Shown one piece after another: positions 25,195 to 37,350 of a DNA stretch of 64,000 bases. Every line of letters starts with the position of its first letter. Position 1 is the stretch's first letter. A program made the position numbers and the translations under genes. A model generated the notes under the pieces. That model was not told the origin of the DNA. It saw only the letters and a list, made by a program, of their open reading frames with translations, and ran no database searches. The DNA lies in NCBI GenBank assembly GCA_951812925.1, contig OX638368.1, forward strand, positions 112,491,309 to 112,555,308. The letters are read 5' to 3'. The stretch is from Calliopum simillimum. Its lineage: Eukaryota > Arthropoda > Insecta > Diptera > Lauxaniidae.

Positions 25195-25505
25195 TGTGCG
25201 TTAAACACTTTCAGAGATATGACGGAATTTTGTCAAGGGCGTGGCACCGCCTCTTTTTTGCAAATGAACATTATTTGCGTCAGAACTCTTAATACATATA
25301 CCAAATCTCATAGTTGTCCGTTATATATTTTCAGAGATATGATGAATAAATTTCTTTGGGGGCGTGGCACCGCCCACTTTTTCACTGAGAATTAATTGTC
25401 TTAATTCACTTTACACATGAACTAAATTTCAATTATCTGCGTCAAGTAATTTCAGAGGTAAAACGAATTAATTTTTAGAAGGGCGTGGCACCGCCTACTT
25501 TTTTA
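25195..25505. repeat. three ~120-bp modules with GGGCGTGGCACCGCC
   Basis: GGGCGTGGCACCGCC occurs near 25239, 25361 and 25480, each preceded by TTTCAGAGATATGA-like sequence and followed by CTTTTTT. The modules resemble those inside the TATACCC-type repeats and may be part of a related element lacking the usual ends. Confidence 0.55.
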
Positions 25506-25713
25506 GCCTATGACCTAGCGTTTTCTTATACTAAAATACTGCGAAAATTTTATTCAAATCGGTCGCATTTTTATATAGTAGATTTTTTGTCAGGATTGAC
25601 GCTAGTTCTCCAGATATCCTTGCTTAAAACTGTATTTTTGCTGTTTTGAGTCATTTTTTTGGTAACGACACTAAAAAGCCACAAGCTTTCTGATTAAACT
25701 TTACTTTTCACTT

Positions 25714-26322
25714 TTTATACCCTACACCCGGGGTATATTCACTTTGTCCTTCCGTTTGTAACGCAGAGAAGGAGGCGTGGCAGATATAGAAAAGTATATA
25801 TATTTTTGATCAGCGTCATCTCCTGAGTCGATGTAGCCAGGTCCGTCTGTCTGTCTGTCTGTCTGGCTGGCTGGCTGTGCGTGGAAATACATTTTTTAGG
25901 AAAACTGAGCAAGATAATTCAAGGAAATTTGGTACACTGCCTCTGTTGTCTAAGTTAGCTCGTGGGATTGAAAATGAGCAAAATCAGTCAACGACAACGC
26001 CTACCACCCATTAAAAAAATATATTCAACATGAACTTTAGGAGTATTTTCACGACAATGTAACCAAAATACACATTTAAAGTACGAATTATAAGCGCAAA
26101 CTCTGAGCAAAAACTGGGCTAAATCGGACAAGAGTGCATGGAACCTCCCATATAAGCAAAAGTTTCAAAATGCTATACTGAAAGAGTTTTTTGAGATAAT
26201 TCGACCAAATTTAACTCAGACAATAAGAGGAGAGCGTGGCATCTCTTACATAAGCCAAATTTTCAAAATACTGCAGTGTAGGGTATTTAATGTTTGGCCA
26301 GGCCAAAGGTTACACCCTTCTA
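25714..26322 (+). mobile_element. TATACCC-type dispersed repeat, copy B
   Basis: The same start (TATACCCTACACCCGGGGTATA), a longer GTCTGTCTGTCTGTCTGGCTGG run, the CGTGGAAATACATTTT string and the same palindromic end (TTGGCCAGGCCAA) preceded by GTGTAGGGTATTTAATG. The beginning and the last 35 bp therefore also form a TATACCCTACAC / GTGTAGGGTATT inverted pair. Confidence 0.7.
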
Positions 26323-28365
26323 ATTGGATGAATACTTTTCAAGTTATCAGTTACTGAATTACAGGTTTATTGACTCAATACAAAGAATAAAGCTAAAGAG
26401 ATGCCACAACTTTAATCGATGATAACTCGGAAAGTAAGGATCTAATTGGAAAAGTCAAGAGGTAAGGTTAAATGAGGAAGGGTAGAGCTATCCGTTGCCA
26501 TCACAATAAATCAATTACGCTGTTTACTGCAAGTGTGATATAACGTCAAATAGGCCTCAAAACAGCTATTTTCGCAACTTTAAGCAGGGATGTATTGAGA
26601 ACTAGAGTCTATTCGGCGAAGCTGATCAGTGTTGCCCTGTATAATCTATTCGTTTTTTATTATGTCAGTGAAAACAAAAATAAAATAAATGATTAAAATA
26701 ACAAAAGCTCTCATTAAATATTATGAGCAAATAATTTCGTTTAATCACAACAAAATTCTACTGCTTCTTGAAAGCGAAATCAATCGTCCCTTAATTGTTT
26801 CTAAATAATTGCCCAATTTTCCTAGAAATTACAAAAAAATCAGAACCCACCAAGGAATGCAATTTGAATGCAAACAAAAGAATTGAAAGCAATTATGCTT
26901 TTAACAATTGAAAAGGAGGCAACAGCAACAGCAGCAGCAGCAATGGAATTCAATTGTCAGCAATTTGCACGCCAATGCCAATTTAGGGAGAAATTTTTTG
27001 AAACTCCCGCTATGGTTGGTAGCCAAAACAAAAGATAATAACAACAAAAACTTAAGGAAATACATAAAGAAAACAAAGCAAAAAAGAAACAATACAAAAA
27101 CACAAAAACAACAACAGTTTAACTGAAAACGCAAAAATGCAGAGAAAAGACGACAACGCAGACGGGCAACAATTATATAACTAACTGCACATAAAATGAC
27201 GGTATTGTTTTGCCCACAACAACATGACTCAACATAGAATGCGATCGGCAGCAACAATTGACGACAACGCTTTAGTTCAATGATCGATGGCGATGGCGAT
27301 GACGATGATTCCAAGTGAAACTCCACAGCTCAAGTGTAAGCAAAAGTAGGAGGCAACACAAGGGCAAAGGCAAAGGCAGGGAGGGCGGAGGCCAAAAGAA
27401 TTTTCAAGTGTCGACGACGTTGATGTCGATGATGGAAATGACTACAAGCGTACAAGGTAAAGAGTAAAAGTGTCATGTGTCAAAGGCAAGCTGCAGCTGG
27501 TGTAGCCAACATAATTGCGGATTTAGGAAGAGTTCTGCAGCAGCAAAAAGAATTTTCTCAAAGTATGAGAGGCATAAAGTAAACAAAAAAAAGAAACAAT
27601 GAAAAACGTGTGAATTATCGTTTGAATTTTTGCAGTAACAAACACACACTTGCAACATGCAACAGCAGTGCATTGTTGCCGTTGTAGCGGTTTTTATTTT
27701 GCTGCAGCTTAACTTGCTGTTGTTGTCAGTCAGCAACAATAATGATTGAGATTTCTATAAATTTTATGCTGCTGCTGTTGCTATTGACAAGCGTTAATTG
27801 GTCTGCAATGTAAAAGTCGTCTACAGCGTGAAGTTGGTGGTTTTGCTTCTTTTTTCTGCAGAAAATCAGCATAGAACCGTTGTGGCGAATTTCACAGCAG
27901 CAAAGTTCACTGTGGAAAATGTCGTAGGTAGTGAGAATTTTCTTTTCTTTTTCTTGATTTATATAGAATGAGAGTAACAGTTTTCTTTAATCACAATATA
28001 ACAAGTACTTAACGTTTTAACGGCACAGCTAATGACAGACAGCAATTTACAAATTTTGAATTTAGCGGAGCATATTACTCGTAAAAGATTTAAAAAAAAA
28101 AAAAGTTTTTAGTTTTACATGTCATCAAAGCATTGACATCATGACAGCCACCGTTCGAAAGAAATCAAAAATTTTAACATTCAAAGTTATCAAAATGGAG
28201 CTCTATCAATTCAATTGGCAGTCAGACAAGTAATGAAGGAAAAAGTCCAAAAATATTGAAAAATGTCGAGGCGAAAATTTACAACATATTGCCAAAAAAA
28301 AAAAAAAGAAAACAAAAAATTATTGGTAGCAGTCGAACCATTTGAATAACCCCGAAAAGGCCTAC
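26323..28365. other. non-coding tract
   Basis: AT-rich with strong CAA/CAG/GAC-rich patches (26915-27120, 27250-27480, 27640-27780). Open frames on both strands in these patches are poly-Gln, poly-Cys or poly-Leu by composition and unsupported as genes. Confidence 0.4.
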
Positions 28366-28590
28366 ACAGTAAAAATTTTTGTGAAATTTTAAAACAAAAA
28401 CTACTTATATAAAACAAAAAATGTCGAACAAAGTATTAATTTTTTACTATTTTGGAATAAATTTTATACTATTTTGGAATAAATTTCATACTTTCTATTT
28501 TGGAATAAATTTTATACTATTTTGGAATAAATTTCATACTATTTTTTAATAAATTTCAAACTTTTTTGAAAAAAAGGAAATCACAAGTAG
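28366..28590. repeat. array of TATTTTGGAATAAATTT units
   Basis: Begins CACAGTAAAAATTTT and holds about five tandem copies of a 25-bp unit containing ATTTTGGAATAAATTT; ACTACTT near the left and AAGTAGT near the right form a short inverted pair. Related to 32035-32200 and, inverted, to 12616-12777. Confidence 0.6.
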
Positions 28591-28927
28591 TTTGTATGAA
28601 AAATACATAGCAGTGTTAGCAAGTGAAATAAAGAGCCGACAAAAGTCTACAAATAACATTTTGTATTGCAAAATATTGAAAAGAGCTGAAAGGAATCGTA
28701 AATTAAATTTAAATGTCCCAAAAAGTATCGAAAAAGTCATCGAAAAGTTAGAAAGATTTAGACTATATTCTGGACCAAAGTTTTTATGCCTGATATTAAA
28801 ACCAATAGAAAACTTTTTTATGCAACCTAAGTTGTGTTTTTTTATTGAATATGTTGAGAATCATAAAACATTTCTATTAATGAATTTAATTTAAGTTTTA
28901 TTTGACACAAAAAAAATTGTTCGATTA

Positions 28928-29896
28928 CACAAGCACACACACAAAAAAAAGGCAAGACCCAGAGGGTACATCTCCAAGGCCCCATGTATTGGTAGCACAG
29001 GGGCCTCATAGAACCCCCTCTAATGGTGTTAAAATTTGACGTTTCATAAAAATATGAAATGGATATTAAATTTTTCGGTTTTTTGGAGTTGTTAAAAAAT
29101 TATTTCAACAACCAATTAACCCCTTAGCACCCCCCTTAAACCACCCGAAGGGTTGAAATTGGGCTTTTTACAAGAGTTAAATATGTATGTGCATATTTGG
29201 GTTTTTTGGTGAGCAGAAATCAAGTTCAACGTTAAAAAAATAATTTCAGTATCACAGGTATTTCCTAAAACCCTTGCAAGGTGCTGAAAATTATACTTCT
29301 TATAAAAATATAAAATATATATCAATTTCTAGGTTTTCTGGTGCTCTTAAACCGAATATGACGTTAAAAGATGATGAGAGCTAATGGGTTACTTGGTGTT
29401 TGCAATAATTTTAAAGCATTATTTTCAGTTTCAGAGCACCAAAAAACCTAAAAATTGACACACATTTCATATTTTTATGAAACGTGAAATTTTGACCCCA
29501 TTGGAGGGGGTGTTAGGGGTTTCCTGTGCTACCAAAATTATTTTTTTTCGTCAACTTCTGTTCCGGCCCAACAAAAAAACCTACAAATATACATTCCTTA
29601 TAAATTTTTACAAAAAGCGTTATTTCGTCCCTCTTGGGGGGCTATAAGGGTGCTCCAAATTATTTTTTGATATTATTTTCGCATTCAGAGCAACTGAAAA
29701 CCTAGCAATATGCACACATTTCAAATTTTTAGAACAAGCAAAATTCTAACCACTTAGGGGGTATTGAGGGGACTCTGGCGGGAAAACCAAAATTTTTTTC
29801 TTTCTAAAAATACCATTTTCGGGCTCAGCACCCCCCAATACATGGGGCCTGGGGGATGTACATTCTGGGTTTTGACTTTTGTTTTGTATGCCTGTA
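28928..29896. mobile_element. palindromic element with CACARGC ends
   Basis: The left end (CACAAGC, poly-A, GGCAAGACCCAGAGGGTACA) and the right end read backwards (ACAGGCATACAAAAC, GTCAAAACCCAGAATGTACA) match for about 65 bp, including GGCCCCATGTATTGG. TTA precedes the left end; the right end is decayed. Inside, CACGTTTCATAAAAATATGAAA and its reverse, plus several CCCCTT...AGGGG strings, form inner inverted modules. Partial relatives lie at 33870-34124 and 44206-44700. No gene. Confidence 0.7.
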
Positions 29897-31140
29897 TTTT
29901 CATTAAACGAATGTTTGTTGATTCTACTTCAAACTAAGGGCATATTAATACGAGAAGAAGAAAATTTTTCAAAAGTTTATGAATTTTTTGTACACAATGC
30001 ATTTCTTGCACGCAAGAATTGGAACTATTTTTCGACATGTACAAAACTAAACTAAATCCATATAATAAATTCTATTATGTTTACATTACAGTTCGCCCAC
30101 GATATTTATTTTGGCTTCATAGAAACTTTTCTTTGCCACAAAACCAAAATAGGCCAAACAAACAATTTTTATTGGATTTTGAGTTTACACAAATGTTTAT
30201 TTCTTTTAATGTTATACGATTCCAACGCATTCTTTCGCGTTGCTGGTGATTTAATCAAAATATTGTTCATACAAGTCAACTGTTTATTAACTCGAAACCA
30301 CATTGCTAGATTTTTTGTTTGTTTACGATTTGAATTCATTTGTTATTTTGATTAATTTAATAAGATTTTTATGAATACAATATTATTTTTATATGTATTT
30401 AATGAAACGTATTAACAGATTTAAAAATTTAACATTTATATTTGCTAATAAACTAAAAGCATAATTTATTTTTACTTTTCTTACAGCTCTGAAAATTTCA
30501 AACTTTTGGTAAGCATATTCACAAATTCTTTAACTTTCAACATCATTCTTAAATATACATAATGCCCCATAACTGCAGCTCTAACGAAAGCAAAACTGCG
30601 CCTTGCAGTAAAAAACAACTTTCTCATATACCAAATCAAATACCTTAAATTTTCCGTAGGCGAAAAATACTAAAACTTACGAGAAAAAAAGAAAAACTTT
30701 TAAAAAAAATATAATTTCTATACAAAGGGAAATTCATATACAAAAAATATCTCTTGATCAAGATCATCGATCACTAAAAAGAGATGATGCTCAACAACGC
30801 CGCAGTACAGTAATAAAATCTGGCATCAATCAATTGTGTCTGTCTGTTTATGGTATAATATTCCATGTGTCCGTCCGTTTGTTGTCCCTCAGTGTATGTT
30901 TATCTTTAATATACTAAGCATATCAAAAGCAACAACAACAGCAACAGAAAAATAATAACACTTAGTACCACCAACATTGGCGCCAATTTGTTATTTGTTG
31001 CTTTAAGAGATGACGTTGCTGCGCGCGAAGGAGACAACCAAGCAACATGCATACAAAAGCAGCAGCAGTGAAGTTGCAACAAAAATGAAAATACAAAAAA
31101 AAAGAACTAACTGTAACCAACGGAACAGCGGAAGGTGTTG
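29897..31140. other. non-coding tract
   Basis: AT-rich sequence with CAA/CAG-rich DNA near 30930 and 31060. No supported exon or repeat boundary. Confidence 0.35.
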
Positions 31141-31166
31141 TTGATGATGATGATCATCATCATCAA
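31141..31166. repeat. 26-bp perfect palindrome of (GAT)4(CAT)n
   Basis: A GAT triplet run meets its own reverse complement at GATGATCATC, giving a perfect 26-bp palindrome without a loop (31141-31166). Confidence 0.9.
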
Positions 31167-32034
31167 TGTTGCTGTTGTTGGTGTCGCGTTTGCTGCTTAT
31201 TCAGAATCGCTGGTGTGAAGCAATTTAATATCACTTTTCAATAAACGAAAGTTAAAGGTGAAGTGTAAATACAAAGTCGTCGTCGGGGCCTAAGTGGAGA
31301 AAACTCTCTTCTTCTTCTGCTTCTTCCTAGTAAAATTATAACTGTATTTTGAGTTTGGAATTTGATTGTGCGGTTAGTTGGTGTTGACTTGGCTTGCTTG
31401 GTTAGTTGACTTAATGTTGGTTCGTCAAATCGTCGTAGTGTCGGTGGTGTTTTTGAGATTTTAGTCATAGTTTTCTTTTTCGTTGTACGGTGCGCATCAA
31501 GAATGATGTAGCTGCGGTGAAGTTTTGTGATTATTTTAATTTTTTGAACTCCAGGTGATGTGAAAATCATTTCTGTGTATTGGATTATTGCATATTGAAG
31601 ATTAAGGTATATGCATACACAAGCATAAATGAATATGATTGAAAGTATATACTTAAAATTAAAGGTCTAAGAAAGTGTAAGGGAAAAATGCTGAACTGAA
31701 GATCTGTCCTCATTTTATTGAGACTAACTAATGATCATACCAAATGCGGATAGCTTTTTTTGGTTATCAAAATTTTGGCTTTGTTAGAATTGCTTTTTCA
31801 TAAATTTTTCGAATTTTTGCAGATTTAAAGCAATATTAACTAAACGAATACTTTTTCGGTAATGCAAATCAATATTTTTTGTAGAGCCTGCTATTTTTCA
31901 CAAAAGAGATTGTAACACCTTTTATCGTTCGACTCATCGTTTTCATCAAAAACCCTCATAAATGATAAGTAAGTAATTGAAAACACACGGAATTCGGAAC
32001 AGGCCTGATAGTTTAATTTTAAAACCAGAAAGTA
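31167..32034. other. non-coding tract
   Basis: AT-rich with some GC-richer sequence at 31270-31330. A 110-codon minus-strand frame (31238-31570) has no recognised domain and is not called. Confidence 0.35.
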
Positions 32035-32200
32035 TTTTGTAGAAGAAAGTAAAAAAAAAATAATTTTAAACTATTTTGGAATAAATTTTATACTTTTTTG
32101 GAATAAATTTCAAAAATCGGAACTTAACACCAAAAAAGTTTAAAATCAATACTAAAAAGAATTAAAAGTAAGAAAAGTAAACTATAATTTTTTTGATGTG
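32035..32200. repeat. TTTTGGAATAAATTT-type repeat fragment
   Basis: Contains ACTATTTTGGAATAAATTT, then CACCAAAAAAGTTTAAAATC and AGTAAACTATAATTTTTTTG. The latter two are the reverse of the left half of 12616-12777, and the first matches 28440-28560, so this copy bridges the two. Confidence 0.6.
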
Positions 32201-33869
32201 TACATAGTTTTATTAAAATTAAGTTTTTCGTATATCAAAAGCATTAAGACCAACATTGTAGGTAATATTATTTTCAATGGCAGTTGGCAAAATGCCAAAA
32301 AAAACAAACGCAATTAATACGTAGTAGCAACAGCAAATAGTAGTAAACGGCACCAAAAGCTGCAGTTAATTAACTTCCAAGAACTGATGTTGTCACCACT
32401 ATTGGCGTGGTGAGTCCATTTATGTCAAAATTGTTATGGAAAGATAACACAATGAAATTTTTTTCTTTCAAGTTTTAACTTGATGTTGAAACAACTTCTG
32501 CACCTTTGATGCAGCACTAACATTTTTCTAAAAAAAAAAAAGCATGAGAAGAATTTTTCCAATGTGCAAAAGTGGCTCTTTCTCAGTTTAGTGTTCTTTC
32601 TTCAGCTGCTGCTGTGGGATCGTATGTGTTGAAATAAAAATTAATGACAAACATTAAAAAATTAGGTCAACCGCATTTGGAGAAATAATTAAAATTTTAA
32701 ATTTCTTAATTGGACAACACACATAAAGTGCAATAAGGAGTTACAATGCAAAAACACTCGGCGCAGTTGGATTGGAGGATTTAGGTTAGTGCTATTTATG
32801 GATACTGTGATTTTTGCCACGTTAGTAGACAAGTTGTATTGTAAATACAAGTTTCTTGCACTGAATAAGTAAAGTAAATGATTTTTAAGGAAACTTAAAG
32901 AATTTTACGAAATTATGTATCCATTTCTATATTTTTATATCCAATTAGTTTCAAAAAAGGTGTGCGATACTATTTTTTATATTTTTTTTTTTTTTATTTT
33001 TCTCTATGCACAAAAATATACCACAATCATCAGCGTATAAATAAAGAGATCTACTTTTTATGCTAAGTATTGGCATAAAATTGTAATAAAAAATAACGAA
33101 GTTCCACTTAAGATCGAAAATTGATTGAATACGGAAAATTCAAAGGCAACCGTAAGAAGACACATATATACATATGTTTACAAAGGAACCCATTAGGAAA
33201 ATACTGCACGGTCACTTTTTAGTATGGTCCAATACCTAGCAGCCATTTCGAAGCTAAATTGGATGTGTAACAAACAGCTTTAAATAATAATATATTTTTT
33301 TTTGTTTTTTAATCAAAAAAAAAAAAATTTTTTTTTTTTTTTTCTGATCACAAAAACCTGTCAAATAGCAATTTTTTCCATTCAGCTTGTGTCCGTTAGA
33401 ACTTTGTAATTCTCGCTGCCCGTAGATTAGTAGAGTCTACTTATGTTTAGTATCGGAAAAGTGGCAATGGAACGAAAAGGCAAAAATTACCACAAATTTT
33501 TATTTGAGAGGTTTGACAGGTTTTCGCATTTTAACAGTATTTTTGGCAGGAAAGTTTTCTCAGACGTAATCATAAGAGACTGAGCATTAAAAACAGATGT
33601 AACCTGCTAAAAGCAGGAAAATTGGTCACATACAAAAACCTGTCAAATGGTAATTTTTGGAATACTTTCAATCAGTTTATGGTTCGATTTCAAGCAGTAA
33701 TAAAACGAATGGATCGAGTTTTTAGTTAAAATTTAAATGTGGCCGAAAGTATTTTAAAATTGCTATAACTAACGAGTCTCACGGGGAAAAGTGCCTAGAT
33801 CTTTTTTATGGAGAGTGATATGTTCTTCAAGTAATTTTTATTATATGTAAAAAATGTACCGTTTAGGAG
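32201..33869. other. non-coding tract
   Basis: AT-rich, poly-A/poly-T runs near 33300. AAAACCTGTCAAATRG occurs at about 33354 and 33636, with an inverted-like GTTTGACAGGTTTT at 33510, indicating a small degraded inverted repeat. No gene. Confidence 0.35.
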
Positions 33870-34124
33870 TTACGTATTATTGGACTTTTTTGCTTACCCC
33901 CTTAAACCCCCGCAAGGGGGTTAAGACTATTTTTTATCGTTGAACTTGATTCCTGCTCACCAAAAGACCCAAATATGCACACACATATTTAATTCTTATA
34001 AAAAGCCCAATTTCAACCCTTCAGGGGGCTATAAAGGGGCTCAGCGCTCTCCAATACATGGGGTCTGGGGGTGTTCTTTTTGGGTCTTGACGTTTTTTTT
34101 TTTTTTTTTTTTTTTGTGCCTGTG
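33870..34124. mobile_element. right-end fragment of CACAGGC palindromic element
   Basis: Matches the right part of 28928-29896: CCCCCGCAAGGGGG, then AAAAGCCCAATTTCAACCCTTC, CAATACATGGGG, GGGTCTTGAC, a long poly-T and the terminus GCCTGTG at 34118-34124 followed by TTA. I found no left terminus, so the copy is truncated. Confidence 0.65.
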
Positions 34125-35239
34125 TTAATTGAGTGAAAGTTAGAGCACTTAAATACGTATTTGAGTTAAATAACTTATTTACTCAATACTTATACCGAAT
34201 AAATTATATTTCATTTAAGGAAATTCATTCCTCATTCTTCTTCATTTATAGTTACAAAACTAAATGTCACCACTCGTAACTTTTCCCTAATGGGTTCAAA
34301 CACATGGGATAATGAAAAGAACGCTTGCCTATAGGATTGAGATTTACTTTATGCATGCAAATGAAAATAAAAATTCTAGAAGAGGTAATGGAAAAAATAA
34401 AAGAAAAAATTAAAGACAAAAAGCAAAAGGGTATATTTTTCACTTAAAACAACAACAGCAGCAGCAAAAAAAAAACCTTAAACAACAACAATTTCAAGAG
34501 CAAACAATGCAAATCAGCAACTAAAAACAATTGCTGCTCTGGCGGGCAGCATGCAACTTAACCATGGTTTTCATAGTTCATAGCTTTTGCTATATGGATG
34601 AATAAATGCAGTCAATGTTGTGTGTGAGTGTGTGTATTGGTTTTGTTGCTTAGCATGTTACCAACAAATAAACATTTAAATTTATGAGTTTGAAAATGAA
34701 AAAAAAGAAAACAAAAAAAAACGTTTATTTACTTTGCTAAGACAAACAACGAAACGAGAGAGAAAAAATTATTGAGAAAATGCGCAAAGACTCATGGTAC
34801 GCAAACAAAAGAGCCCTATGTTTTGTCCAGTGAGTCTGTCAGTCATTCAGTTAGCCAGAGCACTGTGTGGTTTATTTGAGCAAATTTTTCGTTTAGTTTA
34901 AATGAAGCTTGGCATCAAGTACCAAAAACTATTTGCTCATATTTGAGCCTGCTGTATTTCATGGGTTGGTTTCCTGTAATAAAACTTTATGTTGCATCAT
35001 AGTACCTACTCGGTGGAAAGAAAATTTGTAGTTTGTACCTAGTTGTTTGCCTGTAAAGCTACAATTATTTTAAAAAAAGAAACCTTAGCTTTTCGAAGAA
35101 AAAAAAAACGTTTTCTTAAATTATTAAGTAGAAAACAAAACAAAATGGCAAGTTTTTTCAGATAATTTATTATGTCAAATAAAATTGTGGAGGTTTGTCT
35201 ATATAATTGCCTATAAAAAGACACCATATGAAAATATAA
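34125..35239. other. non-coding tract
   Basis: AT-rich with CAA/CAG-rich DNA at 34450-34560 and a GT repeat near 34620. No supported gene. Confidence 0.35.
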
Positions 35240-35335
35240 GCAACGCGACACTCATGACTGTGACACTCTTGACTGCGACACTCATGGCTATGACATTTAT
35301 GACTGTGACACTCATGACTGTGACATTTATGACAA
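35240..35335. repeat. ~15-bp tandem repeat (GACACTCATGACTGT)
   Basis: About six imperfect copies of GACACTCATGACTGT (variants CTCTTG, TTTATG). A single further unit (CTGTGACACTCATGAC) lies near 35551, 220 bp away. Confidence 0.85.
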
Positions 35336-36238
35336 ATTCTTATTTTTATATAGTAAAACCTATAATTGATCGCATTTAAAAGCGCATTTAAAAAAAAAAA
35401 TTCTTTATTCACTTAATATTTAAATTAAATGGCGAAATAATTCTTTTGTTTTAGTATCAGATTTCTTGTTTTTGTAAGAAATTTAATGGTCGATGGCAGA
35501 ACATTTTTTTGTTCTTTTTGTTGTTACATCGTTTAAAAGTACCCCAGCCGACTGTGACACTCATGACATTCTGCCAGTTCTTTTTTCTTTCCGATTTTCT
35601 CAAATCACATTTAAAAATTTTATATTGAATATTATCAAAAAATTATTTATTTTACATAAAACGCTTTAAGGAAAGGAAAATTGAACATCGGTAATATAGT
35701 TCTTAGACAAAGGATACGAATATTACCTTTAATTTTTAATGGCCCATGTATGAAGAAAAACACGCCAAGTGTACCAGCTGAAAAATTTTTTTGTCACCGA
35801 TTTCGCCCAAATTTGGTAGTAGGTATTGCAGTTTTAGTGTGCAAGATTAATAATTAATAATGTCCTTGTATCAATCGTTGTTTAAACACAGGGTGTTGAA
35901 GTTGGTGTTTTTTTTTTTTTTTTGTGATTTTCAAAGAAAGTGTGTTTTATCAAAAATCCATAGCTTACGTCAAACTTTGTAAATTGACAACTGCACGTAA
36001 CTTATCGTAAATCACGTTATTCAGTTACTATCACGTAATAAGGAAAATAAAGGAGTCAGAATTTTCGAAATAAAGCCATTGATACTTGTAAAATATACAA
36101 AAAAAATTTTTGTCACGTAATTAGTAACCTTTTGTGAATGGAGTGATGTAATTACGGCATATGATTTTCTCTTTCAAAACTATAAATAAATGTTTACAAT
36201 ATGAACAATTCTCTAACAAATTTCGGAGATGCAATGAT

Positions 36239-36452
36239 AAAGGCACCTTACGAAAAAAGTGTACTGGGCATTAAATGCTTAGAAACTTCTAAGGAATACG
36301 GGTGAATTTTTTGGAAAGTTTTAAACTTTTTTTTTTTCTGACCGATTTAAAAAAATTTCAAAAATAAAATTCCAAAAAAAAATCCACACGTATTTCTTCA
36401 ACGATTCTAAGCATTTTATGCCTAGTACACTTTTTTCGTAAGGTGCTTTCTT
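36239..36452. repeat. 214-bp foldback with ~62-bp arms
   Basis: The left arm (GCACCTTACGAAAAAAGTG to GGAATACG, ending near 36300) is matched in reverse by 36388-36452 (CGTATTTCTTC to CACTTTTTTCGTAAGGTGC) with a few mismatches. The loop is AT-rich. No element ends or target duplication found. Confidence 0.75.
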
Positions 36453-36619
36453 CTTGAATAAAAAAGACATTTTGTCTATCGCGGGCGTGCACAAGCCAAA
36501 AACTCTTATTTAGTGACCGATTCTCGCATACCATTTTCAAGCTTATAAATTGGTCTTTAATTAATTGTACTTTTAAAAAAAATTTAAGAGTCAGTGTAGA
36601 ACAAAAATGAGAGAACTAT

Positions 36620-36925
36620 GGCTCGCCTACAACAAACACAATATTTCATTTTTTTCCAAATTTCTTGGAACTACAACACCCATGAAAAAATGTGTTTTTT
36701 TTTTTTTTTTTTTGCAACCACCAAAAAACAACAATAATGACTGATGAAACAATTCTTTGCATCAACAATGATTCCGATCGTATGAAAAAGAAAAACAGTA
36801 TTTCGTGGGTGTTGTAATTCCGAGAAATTTTTAAAAATATTGAAATATTGTGTTTGTAGTAGACAAGCCCAAAAAAAAAAAAGAAAAAATTTTCGTGGGC
36901 ATTGTAATTCCAAGAAATTTTGAAA
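36620..36925. repeat. complex inverted repeat with three arms
   Basis: AACACAATATTTCA...TTTCTTGGAACTACAACACCC on the left is matched in reverse by GGGTGTTGTAATTCCGAGAAA...AATATTGTGTT around 36810-36865. A third arm, GGGCATTGTAATTCCAAGAAA, lies at 36897-36920, directly before Helitron-like copy 7. Confidence 0.7.
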
Positions 36926-36926
36926 A

Positions 36927-37274
36927 TCTATTTATTAATACGCAAGACAAAAATTTGCCCTACCTTTTTTACTATGTTAGAAATGGATCAGGACTTTGAA
37001 TTATACGCCATTAGAAAGGTATTTTTGTGTAAATAAGCACAAAGTTAAAATTATTTTAAAATTTGGCATTGAGACAAGTAAAATTAAATGCAAATTATTC
37101 AATATTAACAACAACAAAATACACCGTCACACAGACAAAAAAGCTGACTGGGATGATAAATGTGCTTTTCTTTTTTGTACCAAATAGCAAAAAAAGAAGT
37201 ACTAAAACTGTCCAAAAAGTACTAAAACTATTTAATTCATTTGTGGTCAAATTTTGATAACTGGGCGACTCTAG
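36927..37274 (+). mobile_element. Helitron-like short element, copy 7
   Basis: Starts TCTATTTATTAATACGCAAG after AAAA and ends GGGCGACTCTAG before T, giving the clearest A|T junctions of the set. Internal deletion has removed the part with CGCGGATACAG and AGAGAAAGAC. Confidence 0.8.
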
Positions 37275-37350
37275 TAAAAATTAAATACGAATAATGTTAA
37301 TTGATGATTATTTTTATTTTTGTTTCATTTGATTTATTTAATATCAATTA

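Noticed and set aside
31238..31570. 110-codon minus-strand frame with basic composition
   Set aside because: No recognisable motif and composition like its surroundings; insufficient support.
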